This document shows, piece after piece, positions 37,901 to 49,893 of a stretch of DNA of 64,000 nucleotides. The stretch lies in NCBI GenBank assembly GCA_905250115.1, contig CAJNOI010000051.1:434001-498000 (forward strand). The letters run 5' to 3'. The notes below the pieces were generated by a model. That model was not told the DNA's origin and ran no database searches. It saw only the letters and a list, made by a program, of their open reading frames with translations. This DNA is from Adineta steineri (taxonomy: Eukaryota > Rotifera > Eurotatoria > Adinetida > Adinetidae). Position 1 is the first letter of the stretch. Every line of letters begins with the position of its first letter. The position numbers and the translations under genes were made by a program.

Positions 37901-39072
37901 CTGATGGACGAGTTGGAGGTTCAATAATCGTAACATGTTTCATATTTATTTTTTGTTTTTCATTTTCTATTTCACGATCAAGTTCATTTGTTAGAGATTC
38001 TAAAATTTTCATTTTATTAAAAATTCAATAAAAAGAAAGATTTACCTTTCATAATATTATCATCTGGTTGAGGATGTAGTGGTGTACTCATTTGATTAAT
38101 TTGTTTATCAAAGGAATTTAAGACTTTAATTTTACAAATTATTTATTTTATTATTTTTCAAAATAAATTTCTATTACCTGTTCCATTTCGTGTTGGTGAT
38201 AACTCAAATTCAATATCATGATTTAATCTACCATAATCAATATTATCATCAGCTTTATTTTTTTCTAAACTCTAAATCAAAAAGAAAAATATGAAAAGAA
38301 AAAATTTTCTTTGTGTAATAATTTTTACTTGAAAAAATGCTGCTTTTTCTTGTTCTTCATCAAGTGTATCAGAACCGAATTTCATCGTTGAAAATGGTGT
38401 TTCATCTTTTCTATCTAATAAAATATAATCATTATCAACCTATTTCTTTAATAGTAAAATGTTTACTTTGATCCGGATTTGTACTTGCAGGTGAATCCGC
38501 AACAAAACTAAAAATAAAACTTATTAATTTTTATCAAAATAATGAATTTATCTTACCTAAGTTGTCCATCTAGTTTTGCTAATGGATTAGATGGTCTTCT
38601 TAATCCTTTTAAGAAAAAAAAGTAAAATCATCACAGAAACTAAGTAGATAAATACCTGAGTGTAAAAGATCATTATCATCCGTTAATCCCATTTTAATAT
38701 CATCATCAAACTAAATATTGATAAAAACATACAGAATAATATTCTTATAATTAAATTTACTTTAAATTCATCTCTTTTTATTGTTGGTTTTTTAAGAAAC
38801 ATTTTTCTTGGTTCAACAGCAGCTATTAAAATTAAAATTTTTAATACAATTTATTTTTTGTCTTTCTCTTACGAGATGATCTCGATGTTGTTGATGTTGA
38901 TGATGATGTTAAAACAAAATCGTCATCTGGACAATATTTTTCTAATGATGTATCAGAATCTGATAGATCCTAAAGATAACGAAGAAGACATTATAAATAT
39001 ATATATAAATAAGAAAAATGTTTAATTTACATCATTTTTATTCTTATTGAATTTTGATTTTGATTTAGACAT
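31998..39072 (-). CDS. CEP162: CEP162 homologue (centriolar distal-end coiled-coil protein)
   Basis: Microtubule-binding protein that tethers to axonemal microtubules at the distal centriole and promotes transition-zone assembly in cilia. Many short exons on the minus strand, starting at MSKSKSKFNK (39072), encode an acidic disordered N-terminal half and a long coiled-coil C-terminal half. Diagnostic matches to vertebrate CEP162 are DEEQEKAAFFQSLEK followed by IDYGRLNHDIEFE near the N-terminus; the QKIESIETRHQEESRTIR coiled coil; RIKDLERQVKEL; KPYQPDRFT; RHFQELQNKINQLEERW; and the end region KNQEIERFQIELNSMLELL. Large introns (for example 35118-36000, 33860-34370 and 36900-37645) separate exon groups, and one carries a palindromic element. 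A tctatag acceptor lies 12 bases before the ATG. The upstream neighbour on the same strand, 258 bp away, is a CEP126-like gene. Confidence 0.85.
34187..34344. mobile_element. Palindromic MITE-like element in a CEP162 intron
   Basis: Two imperfect inverted arms of about 54 bp (34187-34240 and 34291-34344) share blocks such as ATAGAGAACT, CGGTT and AGATCAGATG in opposite orientation around a spacer of about 50 bp. Weaker pairing continues into the spacer. The element has no coding capacity. I could not find a convincing target-site duplication, so the family is unknown. The long near-palindrome inside an intron fits a non-autonomous DNA transposon. Confidence 0.55.
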
Positions 39073-39330
39073 GTTTTGATAAATCTATAGATAATAACAA
39101 ATATTAATAAGGCAAATTTATCTTGTTATTTATTTTTAAAAACAAATAATTATTGCCTTATGAAAATCAAACAGAAAAGTAGATGAATGAATAATTCAAA
39201 AAAAAACACACACGTAAAACATGTATTTATATTTGTACAAAAAAAAAGAAATGAAATTTATCGTTTTTGATTTCTAAAATATTCGAAAAGTTTTATAATA
39301 GAATGATAATTTATAATAAGAAATTTGTTT

Positions 39331-42300
39331 TTACTTTTGTGATCTTGTACCAGAGTTTGATCGAGTTCTTGCTTGAACTTCTAAAAAAAATATTTCTGTG
39401 AATAAATACATATATAGATTAATGAAAGAAATAACCTTTCAATCGTTGATCAAGTCGATCTATAGATTCTTGTACTCGACGTTCTTCTATCGATAGAGTT
39501 GTTGGAGTTTGTATTGTATTATCTTTAGAAATTAAAATATTTATTAAATTAAATATAACAAAAAAAGAATTTTATTTTACTTTTTGTTCCATTAAATTTT
39601 GATTCAGTTATTTTATTTTGAGAATTTATCGGCACTCTAGGATGAATTAAAAGAAATAGATTTCAATAAAAATTTAATTTCTTAACATACTGTGGTGGTA
39701 ATCTTGCGTCATTATTACTAAATTGACTACCTGGTATTGAACTCATTCGAAGTTCACTGAAAATTGATTGACTCTCATCATCATCATCATTATTATTATT
39801 ATATTCATTCGTTTTCGATGGTGTCATTGACTAAAAAATTGTGTTTGTTTTTTCAAAAAAGAATTCTATATTTAATTAGAAAGAAAACTATTACTCTTGG
39901 CATATGTGGTGATGATACTGGTGTACGTCTTGACGAAGGAGAATCATACATTGTTGGAGATGTACTTGTTTGTCTTATTGATTGTGCATATCGAGTTTTA
40001 TGTAATTTTGCTCGTAATTCACGTTGTCTCAATCCAATATTTGAATAACCTTGTCGTGTTTGACCTGTAGGTGTTAATGGATATACCGGTGGTTTAGAAC
40101 TTGTTGTTGATGAACATTCAGAAGCACGATCATCATTCCCTGATGTTTGTCTATGGTGAAAATATAAATAAGAATTTTCTTTTTTTTAACTTCTGTCTGT
40201 TATGTATCGCTTAAATAACAAGTTTATGTGATACATGAAGAAGCTAATAATTAATTTATTCTTTATTCATTCCACTGTCTGTCATGCATTAACTTAATGG
40301 AATATTTCAATAGACTTTTTCAAAGGTTACAAAGTAGAAATTAAAATAATGTTGACGTCATAATATCAGTCTTACACATGAACTAATACTTTTAGTTAAT
40401 CATTTCAAGGATGAACTTATGAAAATATGCTTTTAGTATATTAATATAATATTTCAATAATTTTTCATTACTCCTGCTTTTACAGTTGAAATAAATCCTT
40501 TCTTTTGTGTTTATTCTTATTTGAGAATAAAATAGTTTTTTGTGATTTTTATCTCAAATTTCAAATCAATTGAAAAATGAATGAGAAACTCAAAGACTAA
40601 AAAACATATTATCTTTTTTACTAGTGTCAATAAAAGATAAGATATTATCTTCGACATTTTACATTCAAACTTAGACCATTTTTTTGCTAAACTATTACAT
40701 CTATCATGTCATCTCTAGTTATTGGACTTGATATTGGTGGCAGTCATATAACTGCAACTCTTGTCCGTGTTGAACAACCATCATCATCAAATCAAAATAT
40801 AACTATTGAACGAAATGCATTTTATACACGTACAATTGCTAATAATCTAGATAAAGATCCACGTTCGATTGTTTCTATTTGGATCGAATGTATTGAGGAT
40901 CTTATTCATGATTTTGTAAATAATTTTAATGAAAATGATAAAATTATTGGTATAGCTTGTGGTATACCCGGTCCAATGGATTATGAACGAGGTATAAGTT
41001 ATATTCAATCTACGCAATTAAATAAATGTGATAAGTTTTTTGGTTTAAATTTACGTTTATCAATGGAAGATGGTCTTAGAAATCTTAGCGATCGTTGGAA
41101 ACATATTCACCATCCAAAATATTTTACACCCGCAACATCACCACGTTCAAGTATAATTAATCAAGAGGAGACACATGAATCGATTTCATTAACAAAAGAA
41201 ATTACAGATTATTGTGGTCTACAAGATAATGAAATAGATTCTCCAGAAAAAGACAAAGAAAACTTTCTTCCTAATAGTGAATTAAATTTATCAGAAAAAT
41301 CTTTAATAAATCATAGTTTAACTCCAAAAATCTGGACAATTGTTAAGCAATTATCTGAAATTCCAATATCATTCTATAATGATGCAGCTTGTTTTGCTAT
41401 TGGTGAAGCAAATAGTAAGCATAATAAAGTTTATAAACGTATTCTTGCTTTAACACTTGGTACTGGTTTTGGTTCGACATTTATTGATGATGGTGAAATT
41501 ATTTTAAATCGTCATGATGTACCATCTGGTGGAATGCTTTGGAATTATCCATATAAAGAAAATTCTATAGCAGATGATTGCTTTTCTACACGTGGTTTAG
41601 TTAAGATTTATAATAGAATTTTACAAGAAGAATTTATCAATGAACAACCATCATTATCATCAAATAAAGTACAAAACTTTGTTTTTCTTCTAAATAAATT
41701 TTTTTATGAAAATTTTTGTTTTAGTTAATTGATGGTGAAATTCTTGCTGAACAAGCATTAAATGGTGATGAAAATGCAATAAAAGCTTTTCGAATATTTG
41801 CACGACTCTTAGGAGAATTTTTAATACCACATATTGAAAAATTTCATACTGATCTTATTATTATTGGTGGTGGTCTTGCTCATTCTTATCATTTAATTCG
41901 AGATGAAATTAGTAAAATTCTTCAAGCATCATCAAATATTCCAATATGTTTTAGTCTTTCACATGAAAAATCAATTTGTCTTGGTGCCGTTTATCAACAA
42001 ATTCCACAATTATTTCAAACCGAATCAAAATGTTTTCGGCAAACTGATCAAAATCTTCTTCCAGTTATAAAAACATTGGATACAAATCAATATGATCTCT
42101 ATCCATGTCATGAAATTCCAAAAGGAAATCATATTGGTATTGGACATAAACAATTAAATGAACAATTATTTAATTTAATTGAAGAAAATCATATTTTATT
42201 AATCGATGGATTTGTTGGAACATATTTTAATGAATTTGCTTGTGAATTAAATAAATATTATCATGAACAAATAAAGAAAACGGAAAAATCATCATTAATA

Positions 42301-45300
42301 TTTTATGATACACGAACATTTCTACAAACTGATTGCGATAAGAAACGAAAAGCTTATCTTAAATATTCAAAATCAATATTTGGTAAATTAGCAACGGATT
42401 TAGATTTTAAACAAGATTTTATAGATTTAAAAAAATTAGATTATTTAAAAAATAATCTTTCATATCCATGTGTTATTATTGGACCTGGTGCTTCATTTGT
42501 TGATGAAAGTAAACCATTGATTTATATTGATTTAACAAAAAATGAACTTTATTATCGTATTGCTGCACAAACAGCATGTTCATATTTAAAACCAAAAGAA
42601 AGAAGTGTAGAAAAGTCTCATTCAAATGATGATTATGAATTAACATCAGCAATGTATGAACAGAAATGTCTTTATTTTCTTGATTATCCCATATTTAATA
42701 AATTAAAACAACTACTTCTTTCTCGTATAAATATTTTTATTGATGGTCAAAGACCAAATTGTCCAACATGGTTAGATGGAAATATATTTCGTCAAACACT
42801 TGATTATATAGTTAATAAACCAATTCGTGTACGACCATGGTTTGAACCAGGTCCATGGGGTGGTCAATGGCTTAAATCTGTTTGTACAAATCTATCACAA
42901 TCTCCAAAAAATTATGCATGGTCATTTGAAATGATAACACCAGAAAATGGAATTATTTTATCAGATGTAAATCATCATCTTCTTGAATTTTCTTGGGATA
43001 TTTTCTATGGGTCACAAGCTAGAAAAATACTTGGAAATGATGAACATTATAAATTATTTGGTGATTCCAATGATTTTCCTATACGTTTTGATTTTCTTGA
43101 TACGATCGATGGAGGAAATTTATCAATACAATGTCATCCTAATTTACAATATATGCGTACGAATTTTGGAGAAAAAATAACTCAAGATGAAACATATTAT
43201 ATACTTGAAACAAAACAACATTGGAATAAAGAATGTATCGATGATAAAAGTTCATCATCTCATGTTTATCTTGGTTTTCAGGATAATATTGATCCTGAAG
43301 AATTTCATCAAGCATTATTATTAAGTCGTCAAGAAAAACAAGAATTAAATGTTTCGAAATATATTCAATGTATTCCATCAAATATTCATGATTTTTTTCT
43401 TATACCGAATGAAACAATTCATGCATCTGGTCATAATCAAGTTGTACTTGAAATATCAGCTACACCTTATATATATACATTTAAATTATATGATTGGTTA
43501 CGATTAGGTCTTGATAATCGTCTTCGCCCATTAAATATTGAACATGGAATGAAAAATTTAAAATTTGATCGACGTGGTGAACAACTTCGTTGTCAACCAA
43601 GAGTCATTCATTCGGAATCAAATCAATACGAAGAACAACATTTACCAACACATGATTTACATTTCTATGATGTACATCGTCTGATTATTCAATCAAATGA
43701 ATCCATTGACATAATACGTTCAACAGATAATCGTTTTCATTTATGTATGTTAGTTGAAGGTGATGCAATTGAAATTGAATATGAATTTATGAATAATAAT
43801 CAAGAAAAACAACGATATAATTATATTGAAACATTTTTAATTCCTGCATCAATAACTCAATATCGACTTCGGCCTATTATTAAAGATCACAATAAAAAAC
43901 CTCAACAATTTGTTTTACTTGTTGCTTTTCTCAAAACGAATTGTGAAAAATTACTTGAATAAATCGTTTTTTTATGTTCTCGAAAATATTAAAAATAAAC
44001 TTACTTTATAGGAGGACGATTAGGTAGTGTTAAAATTGCAGCTGATTGTATACGACGTAAAGGCGTTTGTTGTTCATTATCTAAATATTTCTATATGAAA
44101 ATTTCTTTTTTCTCATCATTTTTTATTTATTATACCACGATCAGATTGTTTAACAAGTCGAGTATCTGATGCACATCGTTCACTATCAGTATCTGATGCA
44201 AATCGAACTGTTTTTTTCTAAATAGATAATAGAATTATGTATGAGACAGATATTTCTATATACTACAAATAATAGATATAATATTTTACTTGTATTTCTA
44301 TTTCCTTCAATAATTTTGTATTGATCACATCTAAACTATCTTTCACACGTGATTTTTCTCCAATTGTTCGTGTTTGTGGAGCAATTGGTTTTTTTGGTGG
44401 TACGATTTGTTTTGTATTCTTAACTGAATTTTTACTATTACTATCAACAGAAGGTGATCGTTTAAGTATACTTTTTCTTCTTCCATTGATTTCTGAATCT
44501 GTTCCATCAAGTGATGAAGGTTTATCAATAATATCAGTATGTTTATTTTGTAGTAATGATATTTTACCAGCACCTAACCATGCATTAACTTGTTCATTAC
44601 CAGTTACAGGTGTATTTTTAACAAAAAAACTTTCATGATAACTTCGACGTAATATTTCTTGTTGATCATCAATTGTCATAGTTTTAAAAGCTGAATTATT
44701 TACAGTTGAAGGCTGCTGAGTTTGTTTTGTTTGAATATTGATAATTTGAGTTGGCCGAACAATAGGACCACTAATATTATGTGAAGATATAATTTGTTGT
44801 GGTTGATAACTATTTGATTCTTCTAGACTATCAATACTTTCACGATCCCATGTATTTGTTTCATCGAATTGTTGCTGTTGCTGCTGCTGTTGTTGATTAA
44901 TAGTAGATTGTACTTGAGCAGCAAAATCATTTAAAACACGACGTTGAACTTCTTGTAATGGTGATGTATATTGTACTTGATTAGTATGTTGTGGTATATG
45001 TGTAACAGAATTTGTTCGAGCTAAAATCGTTTGATGTCTTTGTTCAGTTTTATAAGGATTAGTGATTTGTTGTTGTTGATATTGTTGTGATCCTAATTCT
45101 TCCATTGAAATTGATCGTCGAAATGTTATATTTGATTTCGGTCGTTGTTGTTGCTGGTGTTGTTGTGTTGTTACTCGTCTTGGTGTAGATCGATTCGATA
45201 ACTGACGACCGGTTATAGTTTCTATGGCTCGATCAAATTTATCTGGATCTTTAAAAATAAATCATTATATTAGAAATATATAAAAAACAATTTATCTTAT

Positions 45301-45693
45301 TACCCATCACAGTAAATCCTGGTAAATTACGTTGAAATCTCATTGTTGCTTGTACAGTTGCTGCTTTACGTTGTGCTAAAATAGCTTGACGTTTTCGTTC
45401 AATTGCTTCATTAGCTTCTTGTTCACGTGCTTGATATGATCTTATAGAAATAAATATATACATGAATTGATTTAATTCTAAGATGAATAAATTTCACATA
45501 CTTGCATCGTTTAGCTGTTTCTTTCATAATTTCACGTTCACGAACAATACGTAATAAACGTTCTTGTTGAAATTCTTTTCTCCAGCTTTCAAATTGTTCA
45601 TCTTGTTCACTATGATTAAAAATGATTAAACGAAACTTGATTTATTTTTCAGAATAAAACTTACGATGGTATCATTCGTTCTACCCAAGCCAT
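39331..45693 (-). CDS. CEP126-like centrosomal/ciliary protein, with a gene nested in one intron
   Basis: Exons on the minus strand from MAWVERMIPS at 45693 to the TAA at 39331. The N-terminal part is a charged helix (EQDEQFESWRKEFQQERLL, then AREQEANEAIERKRQAILAQRK and TMRFQRNLPGF) resembling the start of vertebrate CEP126, where a similar helix leads to a disordered region. Further on come poly-Gln, a TWDRESIDSLEESNSY segment similar to the SSIDSLEATE region of CEP126, NAWLGAGKISLL, a KKTVRFASDT motif and a short C-terminal coiled coil (SIEERRVQESIDRLDQRLK). The exon at 44090-44006 ends PNRPPI plus two bases and the exon at 40150 begins with the third base, so the 3.85-kb intron between them is real by phase. 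That intron encloses the ROK-PMI gene on the other strand. CEP126 assignment is tentative because the family is poorly conserved. Confidence 0.6.
40706..43962 (+). CDS. ROK sugar kinase fused to bacterial-type class I mannose-6-phosphate isomerase
   Basis: Two exons (40706-41668, 41725-43962) give 1066 aa. Residues 1 to about 435 are a ROK-family sugar kinase: GLDIGGSHITATLV (phosphate 1), GIACGIPGPMD, FYNDAACFAIGEA with the catalytic Asp, LALTLGTGFGSTFIDDGEI (phosphate 2) and IIIGGG. The usual ROK zinc motif of Cys and Gly is missing, and a polar insert fills about 135-210. The second half matches long bacterial isomerases of the Bacteroidetes type: a nucleotide-kinase-like segment (about 450-650), then RPWFEPGPWGGQW, FDFLDTIDGGNLSIQCHP, QDETYYILE, IPNETIHASG and ATPYIYTFKLYDW. 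The four zinc ligands of type I isomerases (Gln, His, Glu, His) are all present. Predicted to phosphorylate a hexose and interconvert mannose-6- and fructose-6-phosphate. It lies wholly inside an intron of the CEP126-like gene, on the opposite strand. Probably acquired from bacteria; the single intron shows adaptation to the host. Confidence 0.88.
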
Positions 45694-45833
45694 AATAAAT
45701 ATCTATAAAACAAAAGGAAAAATTGTTAATAATAATTAACTTATTTATTTTCAAAAGAAAAGAAAAAAAATGTCATGAGCAAAATTTATACAAGAGAAAT
45801 TTCACAAAAAAATATCAAACAAATGAGTTTTAT

Positions 45834-46928
45834 TTAATTGTCTTTCATATGTGCCAAACAAAATTTATCCAAACCACCATAAGCAAAAACTCGTCCACCT
45901 AACATTGAATCAAGTGCATAGATTGGTTTTGATAATGGTAAACGAGCTATTTCCTGATTTGTTTCCCAGTTAATAACATGACAAGCACTTGTACCACTAC
46001 CAACAGCTAATACAGTTTTATTATCACATAATTGACCTGCATACATAAATTCACCATGTTCATTATCAGCATTTGGTACTTTCAATGTTTTTATAAGATT
46101 CATTGTTCGAAAATCCCATATTTGAAGTGAATTTGCACATGTCCATGATGCTGTTAATATATCATTTCCACGTGCATCAATTCCTTCACCACAAATATGT
46201 GGTCCAGCTATTTCTTCTGTCATAGCATCTTTTTGCCGTATATCCCATAATTTAACAACATTATCCCAACCAGCTGTTAATAAAATATTTTTATGTTCTG
46301 GATGAAATTTACATGCAAATGCTCGATAATAATGTCCAGTTGTACATGATAAATCATCGCTACGTATTTGTTCTAATTGTGTATCAATACGTTGATTATG
46401 ATATTTATGAACAATAATATTTTTTTCACTATCATATACACGAATATGTGCATCTTTACCAACAGTAGCAAAATTTTTACCATCAATTGAAAAATCCATT
46501 GATGTTAATTCATTATCAGGTTCATATGCAATAACACTTAATACATTTGTTTTTTTATCAACTTGTCGAATAGTTCCATCAACACATACAGCATATAAAT
46601 GATCTGTTGCAAGTGGATGCCATTTCATTGACATTATTGGTAAATCCATTGAAAGACGACGTAAATGTTCAATAGGTGGTAAACTACTTGCACAATATTC
46701 ATTTATTTCTTTACCATTTGTAACTGAAAATAAACGTATAGATCCATCACCATAACCCACAGCGACTTGATCTAATTCATCAGAAAAACGTAATGAAAAA
46801 ATACCACCATGTGAATGAACATCATGAGAAAATAAATTTGTTGCACTACGAAAATTATCAATTAATTTTATTCCAACTGTTAATGCACGAGATGCAACAA
46901 TTGCATCTTCAAGACGACGTTTAGCCAT
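45834..46928 (-). CDS. WD40-repeat protein, intronless, function unknown
   Basis: Single-exon gene of 364 aa. After a basic N-terminus (MAKRRLEDAIVASRAL) come six to seven WD40-type blades, the clearest being FSDELDQVAVGYGDGSIRLF, FSIDGKNFATVGKDAHIRVY, FHPEHKNILLTAGWDNVVKL followed by WDIR, and LTASWTCANSLQIWDFRT. The protein is almost entirely propeller, so it should be a binding platform. I do not recognise an orthologue. The lack of introns stands out because all neighbouring genes have many; retroposition or transfer are possible. The stop is 141 bp before the CEP126-like ATG on the same strand. Confidence 0.75.
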   Translation of the reverse strand: MAKRRLEDAIVASRALTVGIKLIDNFRSATNLFSHDVHSHGGIFSLRFSDELDQVAVGYGDGSIRLFSVTNGKEINEYCASSLPPIEHLRRLSMDLPIMSMKWHPLATDHLYAVCVDGTIRQVDKKTNVLSVIAYEPDNELTSMDFSIDGKNFATVGKDAHIRVYDSEKNIIVHKYHNQRIDTQLEQIRSDDLSCTTGHYYRAFACKFHPEHKNILLTAGWDNVVKLWDIRQKDAMTEEIAGPHICGEGIDARGNDILTASWTCANSLQIWDFRTMNLIKTLKVPNADNEHGEFMYAGQLCDNKTVLAVGSGTSACHVINWETNQEIARLPLSKPIYALDSMLGGRVFAYGGLDKFCLAHMKDN

Positions 46929-47171
46929 AATTTAAAGTATAACGTTAATACAACTCCTATATTCTCGTTTCTTTTTTTTTTTATTAGGATTTTACTTTTT
47001 ATCTCCATTAAAGTCATTGAAACACATGGTAACCAATAAATGCATTTGTTTTATATATTAATGCATTCATACATATTGTTCTATTCATATACGCACAAAC
47101 CAATCAAAATATATGATTTAAAAAAAAAAAGGAAAAAAGTTTTTTTTTCCAACATTCATTCATTTAACGTC
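46929..47171. promoter_or_regulatory. Divergent promoter region between the WD40 gene and PGAM5
   Basis: The two genes start 243 bp apart on opposite strands, so this short segment must hold both promoters and leaders. It is AT-rich with several long A and T runs. No TATA element stands out against the background. Confidence 0.4.
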
Positions 47172-48364
47172 ATGCGATTCTTAGTGAAATTAGCTGCTTC
47201 AACTGTTGGAGTTTTATGTACAACAGCATCTGCTTATTTACTTGTTGATGAAAAAAAACGATATGGTGTTGTATTTGCTGCAACTGTAGTTCAATCACCA
47301 ACTGATAGTAATATTGATCTAGTCAAACCAGATCAACAATTAATTTCAACTCCAATACGATCGAATGAACGATGGAATTGGAATTGGGATGGGTTAGTTT
47401 ATTTACTTCATTTTTAATTAATTCATTTTTTTCGTATATGTAGTCGTCATTCTGAAATGAGTAAAAGTCGTGTTGTTAGACATATTTATCTTGTTCGACA
47501 TGGACAATATCTAACACGAACGAAATTTGAAGATCAAAAACAATTGACTGAATTAGGTTTGTATCATTGTTAATAGATTATTTTATTTTATTTTATTTGT
47601 ATATTTAGGTAATGAACAAGCTGATTGGGCAGGTCGAGCATTAGTTGAATCAAAGATTTCATTTACTCGTTTTGTACAATCAGGTCTTATTCGTGCTATT
47701 CAAACAGCATCAATTATTAATAAATATTTGAAATTTAAGAAAATTGAACAAGATATTGATCTTAATGAAGGGTATAATTAAATATTAGATTTTATATTTT
47801 AATTAATATTTATTTAGATTTCCATTTCTTCCTGAACCAGCTGGAAGATTTGCTGATGATGTTGCTAAAGTATAAATTGAGTATTATCTTTAGGGAATAC
47901 AAAACTTAATTTTTCTAAATAGGGTCGTTTGGAATTAGAAACCGATCGAATGGAAAGAGCTTTTCATCGTTATATTCATCGACCACCTCCGACTCAAACT
48001 GAAGATTCACATGAACTTATTGTATGTCATGCTAATGTTATTCGTTATTTTGTTTGTCGGTAAGTATTTATTTATAGAATTTTATTCTTAGAAAATTATT
48101 TTTCGCTAGAGCATTACAAATACCAGCTGATGCTTGGCTTCGTTTTAATCTATTCCATTGTTCAATTACTCATCTTGTCTTTACAGCAGATGGTCGAGTT
48201 ATTTGTTATGGTATTGGTGATGTTGGACATGTGCCACAAGAACGACGCTCGTATGTTTAAAAAAAAAAGAAAATTAAAGGAATGATTTTACTAACATCCA
48301 TTCCAGTATAAGACGACCAAGTAGAGACCAAGAACAACAACAACAACAATCAGTAACTGCATAA
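47172..48364 (+). CDS. PGAM5: PGAM5 mitochondrial serine/threonine phosphatase
   Basis: Phosphoglycerate-mutase-fold protein phosphatase of the mitochondrial membrane, linked to mitophagy and stress signalling. Seven exons (47172-47392, 47444-47556, 47609-47771, 47818-47869, 47923-48059, 48110-48250, 48307-48364) give 294 aa, against 289 in human. A hydrophobic N-terminus (residues 3-25) acts as membrane anchor. NWNWDGRH matches the WDxNWD-type oligomerisation motif of PGAM5. The catalytic core has [10 protein letters not shown] (phospho-His), Arg in [10 protein letters not shown], and the second catalytic His in [24 protein letters not shown] and CSITHLVF are also conserved. The start was chosen at 47172 rather than the upstream in-frame ATG at 47040 because the membrane anchor follows it directly. 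The C-terminal Gln run is host-specific. Confidence 0.93.
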
Positions 48365-49893
48365 TAGACTTTACTATTTTATGTATGCAAGTATGTCTCC
48401 GTTCCTTCTTCGTAGACTAATTGTATATTTGAATGCACTAATATATATTGTTAATCTGTCATGCACTGTAGAAGTATCTTTGTTGTATTTAAAGAAGCAA
48501 ACGACAATTATTTTAACTTCGTCTTTATCTTATTTTTAGATATATAATATAGGAATTCATCAAACCGCCATTAAATAATAAACAATTGAATACTAATAGA
48601 CGAAAATAACTTTGTATAACTTCGATCAAATATTATTTGTTTTAGGAAATAAAATTTCACATTAAAAAATCTATTTCTACTGCAGAAAATTATTATCTTA
48701 TAGTTATTATAAGGATTTAGATTTTATATGCAAACTGACTAAATTATAATATTTGTCTTTATGTTTTTTATATAAATCCACTAGTGGAATCTAACTGTAA
48801 TATAATATATACATTGAATAAACGTGGCACCAATCTATTTCATTTGTATAATAGTCAATCTAGTATTCAGTGTGACATTCACCTTGGATGAACGTATGTC
48901 GAATACAAATGTATGTAGATGTGGCACGTGATTGAAAACTTCAATAGTTAGATAGATACCATCAATAAATGAATTTCACTGACGAACACCAAAAGATAAT
49001 ATCAATTTTTTTGTATTTGACATTGAATGAAAAAGTAGGTCAATTTTATTGTCAAAGTCAACAGTTGAACACTTTATATATAATGAAAAATATTTCAATT
49101 TGAGTGTTCTATAAAAATAATGTACAAACTATTCAGCAATCCTAAACGAATAATATCACTACTACAATCATGATTATGATGCTATAATTAGAGGTGCAAG
49201 CCGATCGGTTAAGCCGCCGCTGCTGACGGGCGAAAAAAGCTTGAAATTTTTAAGCCGCCGCCGATCCACTCATCGGCTTACAATTCTAGCTATAATTCTT
49301 TATTTTGTTCGTTCTTCTAAGATTCTCAAGAGCACGATTTTGGCTCAGGAAAACGAGATGAAATTTGTATCTAACAGAATATTTTTGCGTTCGACATTAT
49401 CGCAGTAGAGGATTAGAATCATTTCACCTGCTAAAACTTGAAAGTTTAATATCTTAAATGAAAAGGATTACGAAATGAAATATGAGCTGTGAAGTGGTGA
49501 AATCACTTCTCATATCTCTCTCATTAGCCTAGAAACATCTACAACTAATCATATAATAATTGTAAACAATACTTTTCTCATTCAAAAGACAGTATCGAAT
49601 AATTATCAAACGATCTTGACATTTTTTTCAGAAAAAAATTAAAAATACTAGATTATCATATTTACATATTTACGATATAAAAGTTTTCATCAATAATATA
49701 ATGCCCTCTATCTACTTTTTATTGATAACCAATTCCTATTGGTTATAAATGTCTTGCTTCTAGAAAGAAGAACAATATTCACCACCCCAAATAAACTAAA
49801 CTTGCGTAAATAACTTCATTCATTCATCATAAATTGATTTCATGAAAATATCGATAACTATGATCCATTGAACAAAAAATTTTCATATTTTAG
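48365..49893. other. Intergenic, 1.5 kb, containing one MITE
   Basis: AT-rich spacer between PGAM5 and CCDC86. No reading frame of note. Its one recognisable feature is the GC-richer hAT-like element at 49189-49288. Confidence 0.5.
49189..49288. mobile_element. hAT-like MITE, 100 bp, with 8-bp target-site duplication
   Basis: The element begins TAGAGGTGCAAGCCGAT and its other end, read on the opposite strand, begins TAGAATTGTAAGCCGAT, an imperfect terminal inverted repeat of 17 bp. It is flanked on both sides by the identical octamer GCTATAAT (49181-49188 and 49289-49296). An 8-bp duplication and a TAGAGGTG-like end are typical of hAT transposons. Inside, AAGCCGCCGC occurs twice as a direct repeat. 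The element is much richer in G and C than its surroundings and has no coding capacity, so it depends on a transposase elsewhere. Confidence 0.85.

Noticed and set aside
44321..44638. Plus-strand 105-codon frame with hydrophobic stretches
   Set aside because: Antisense shadow of a large exon of the CEP126-like gene, whose frame and splice phases are supported.
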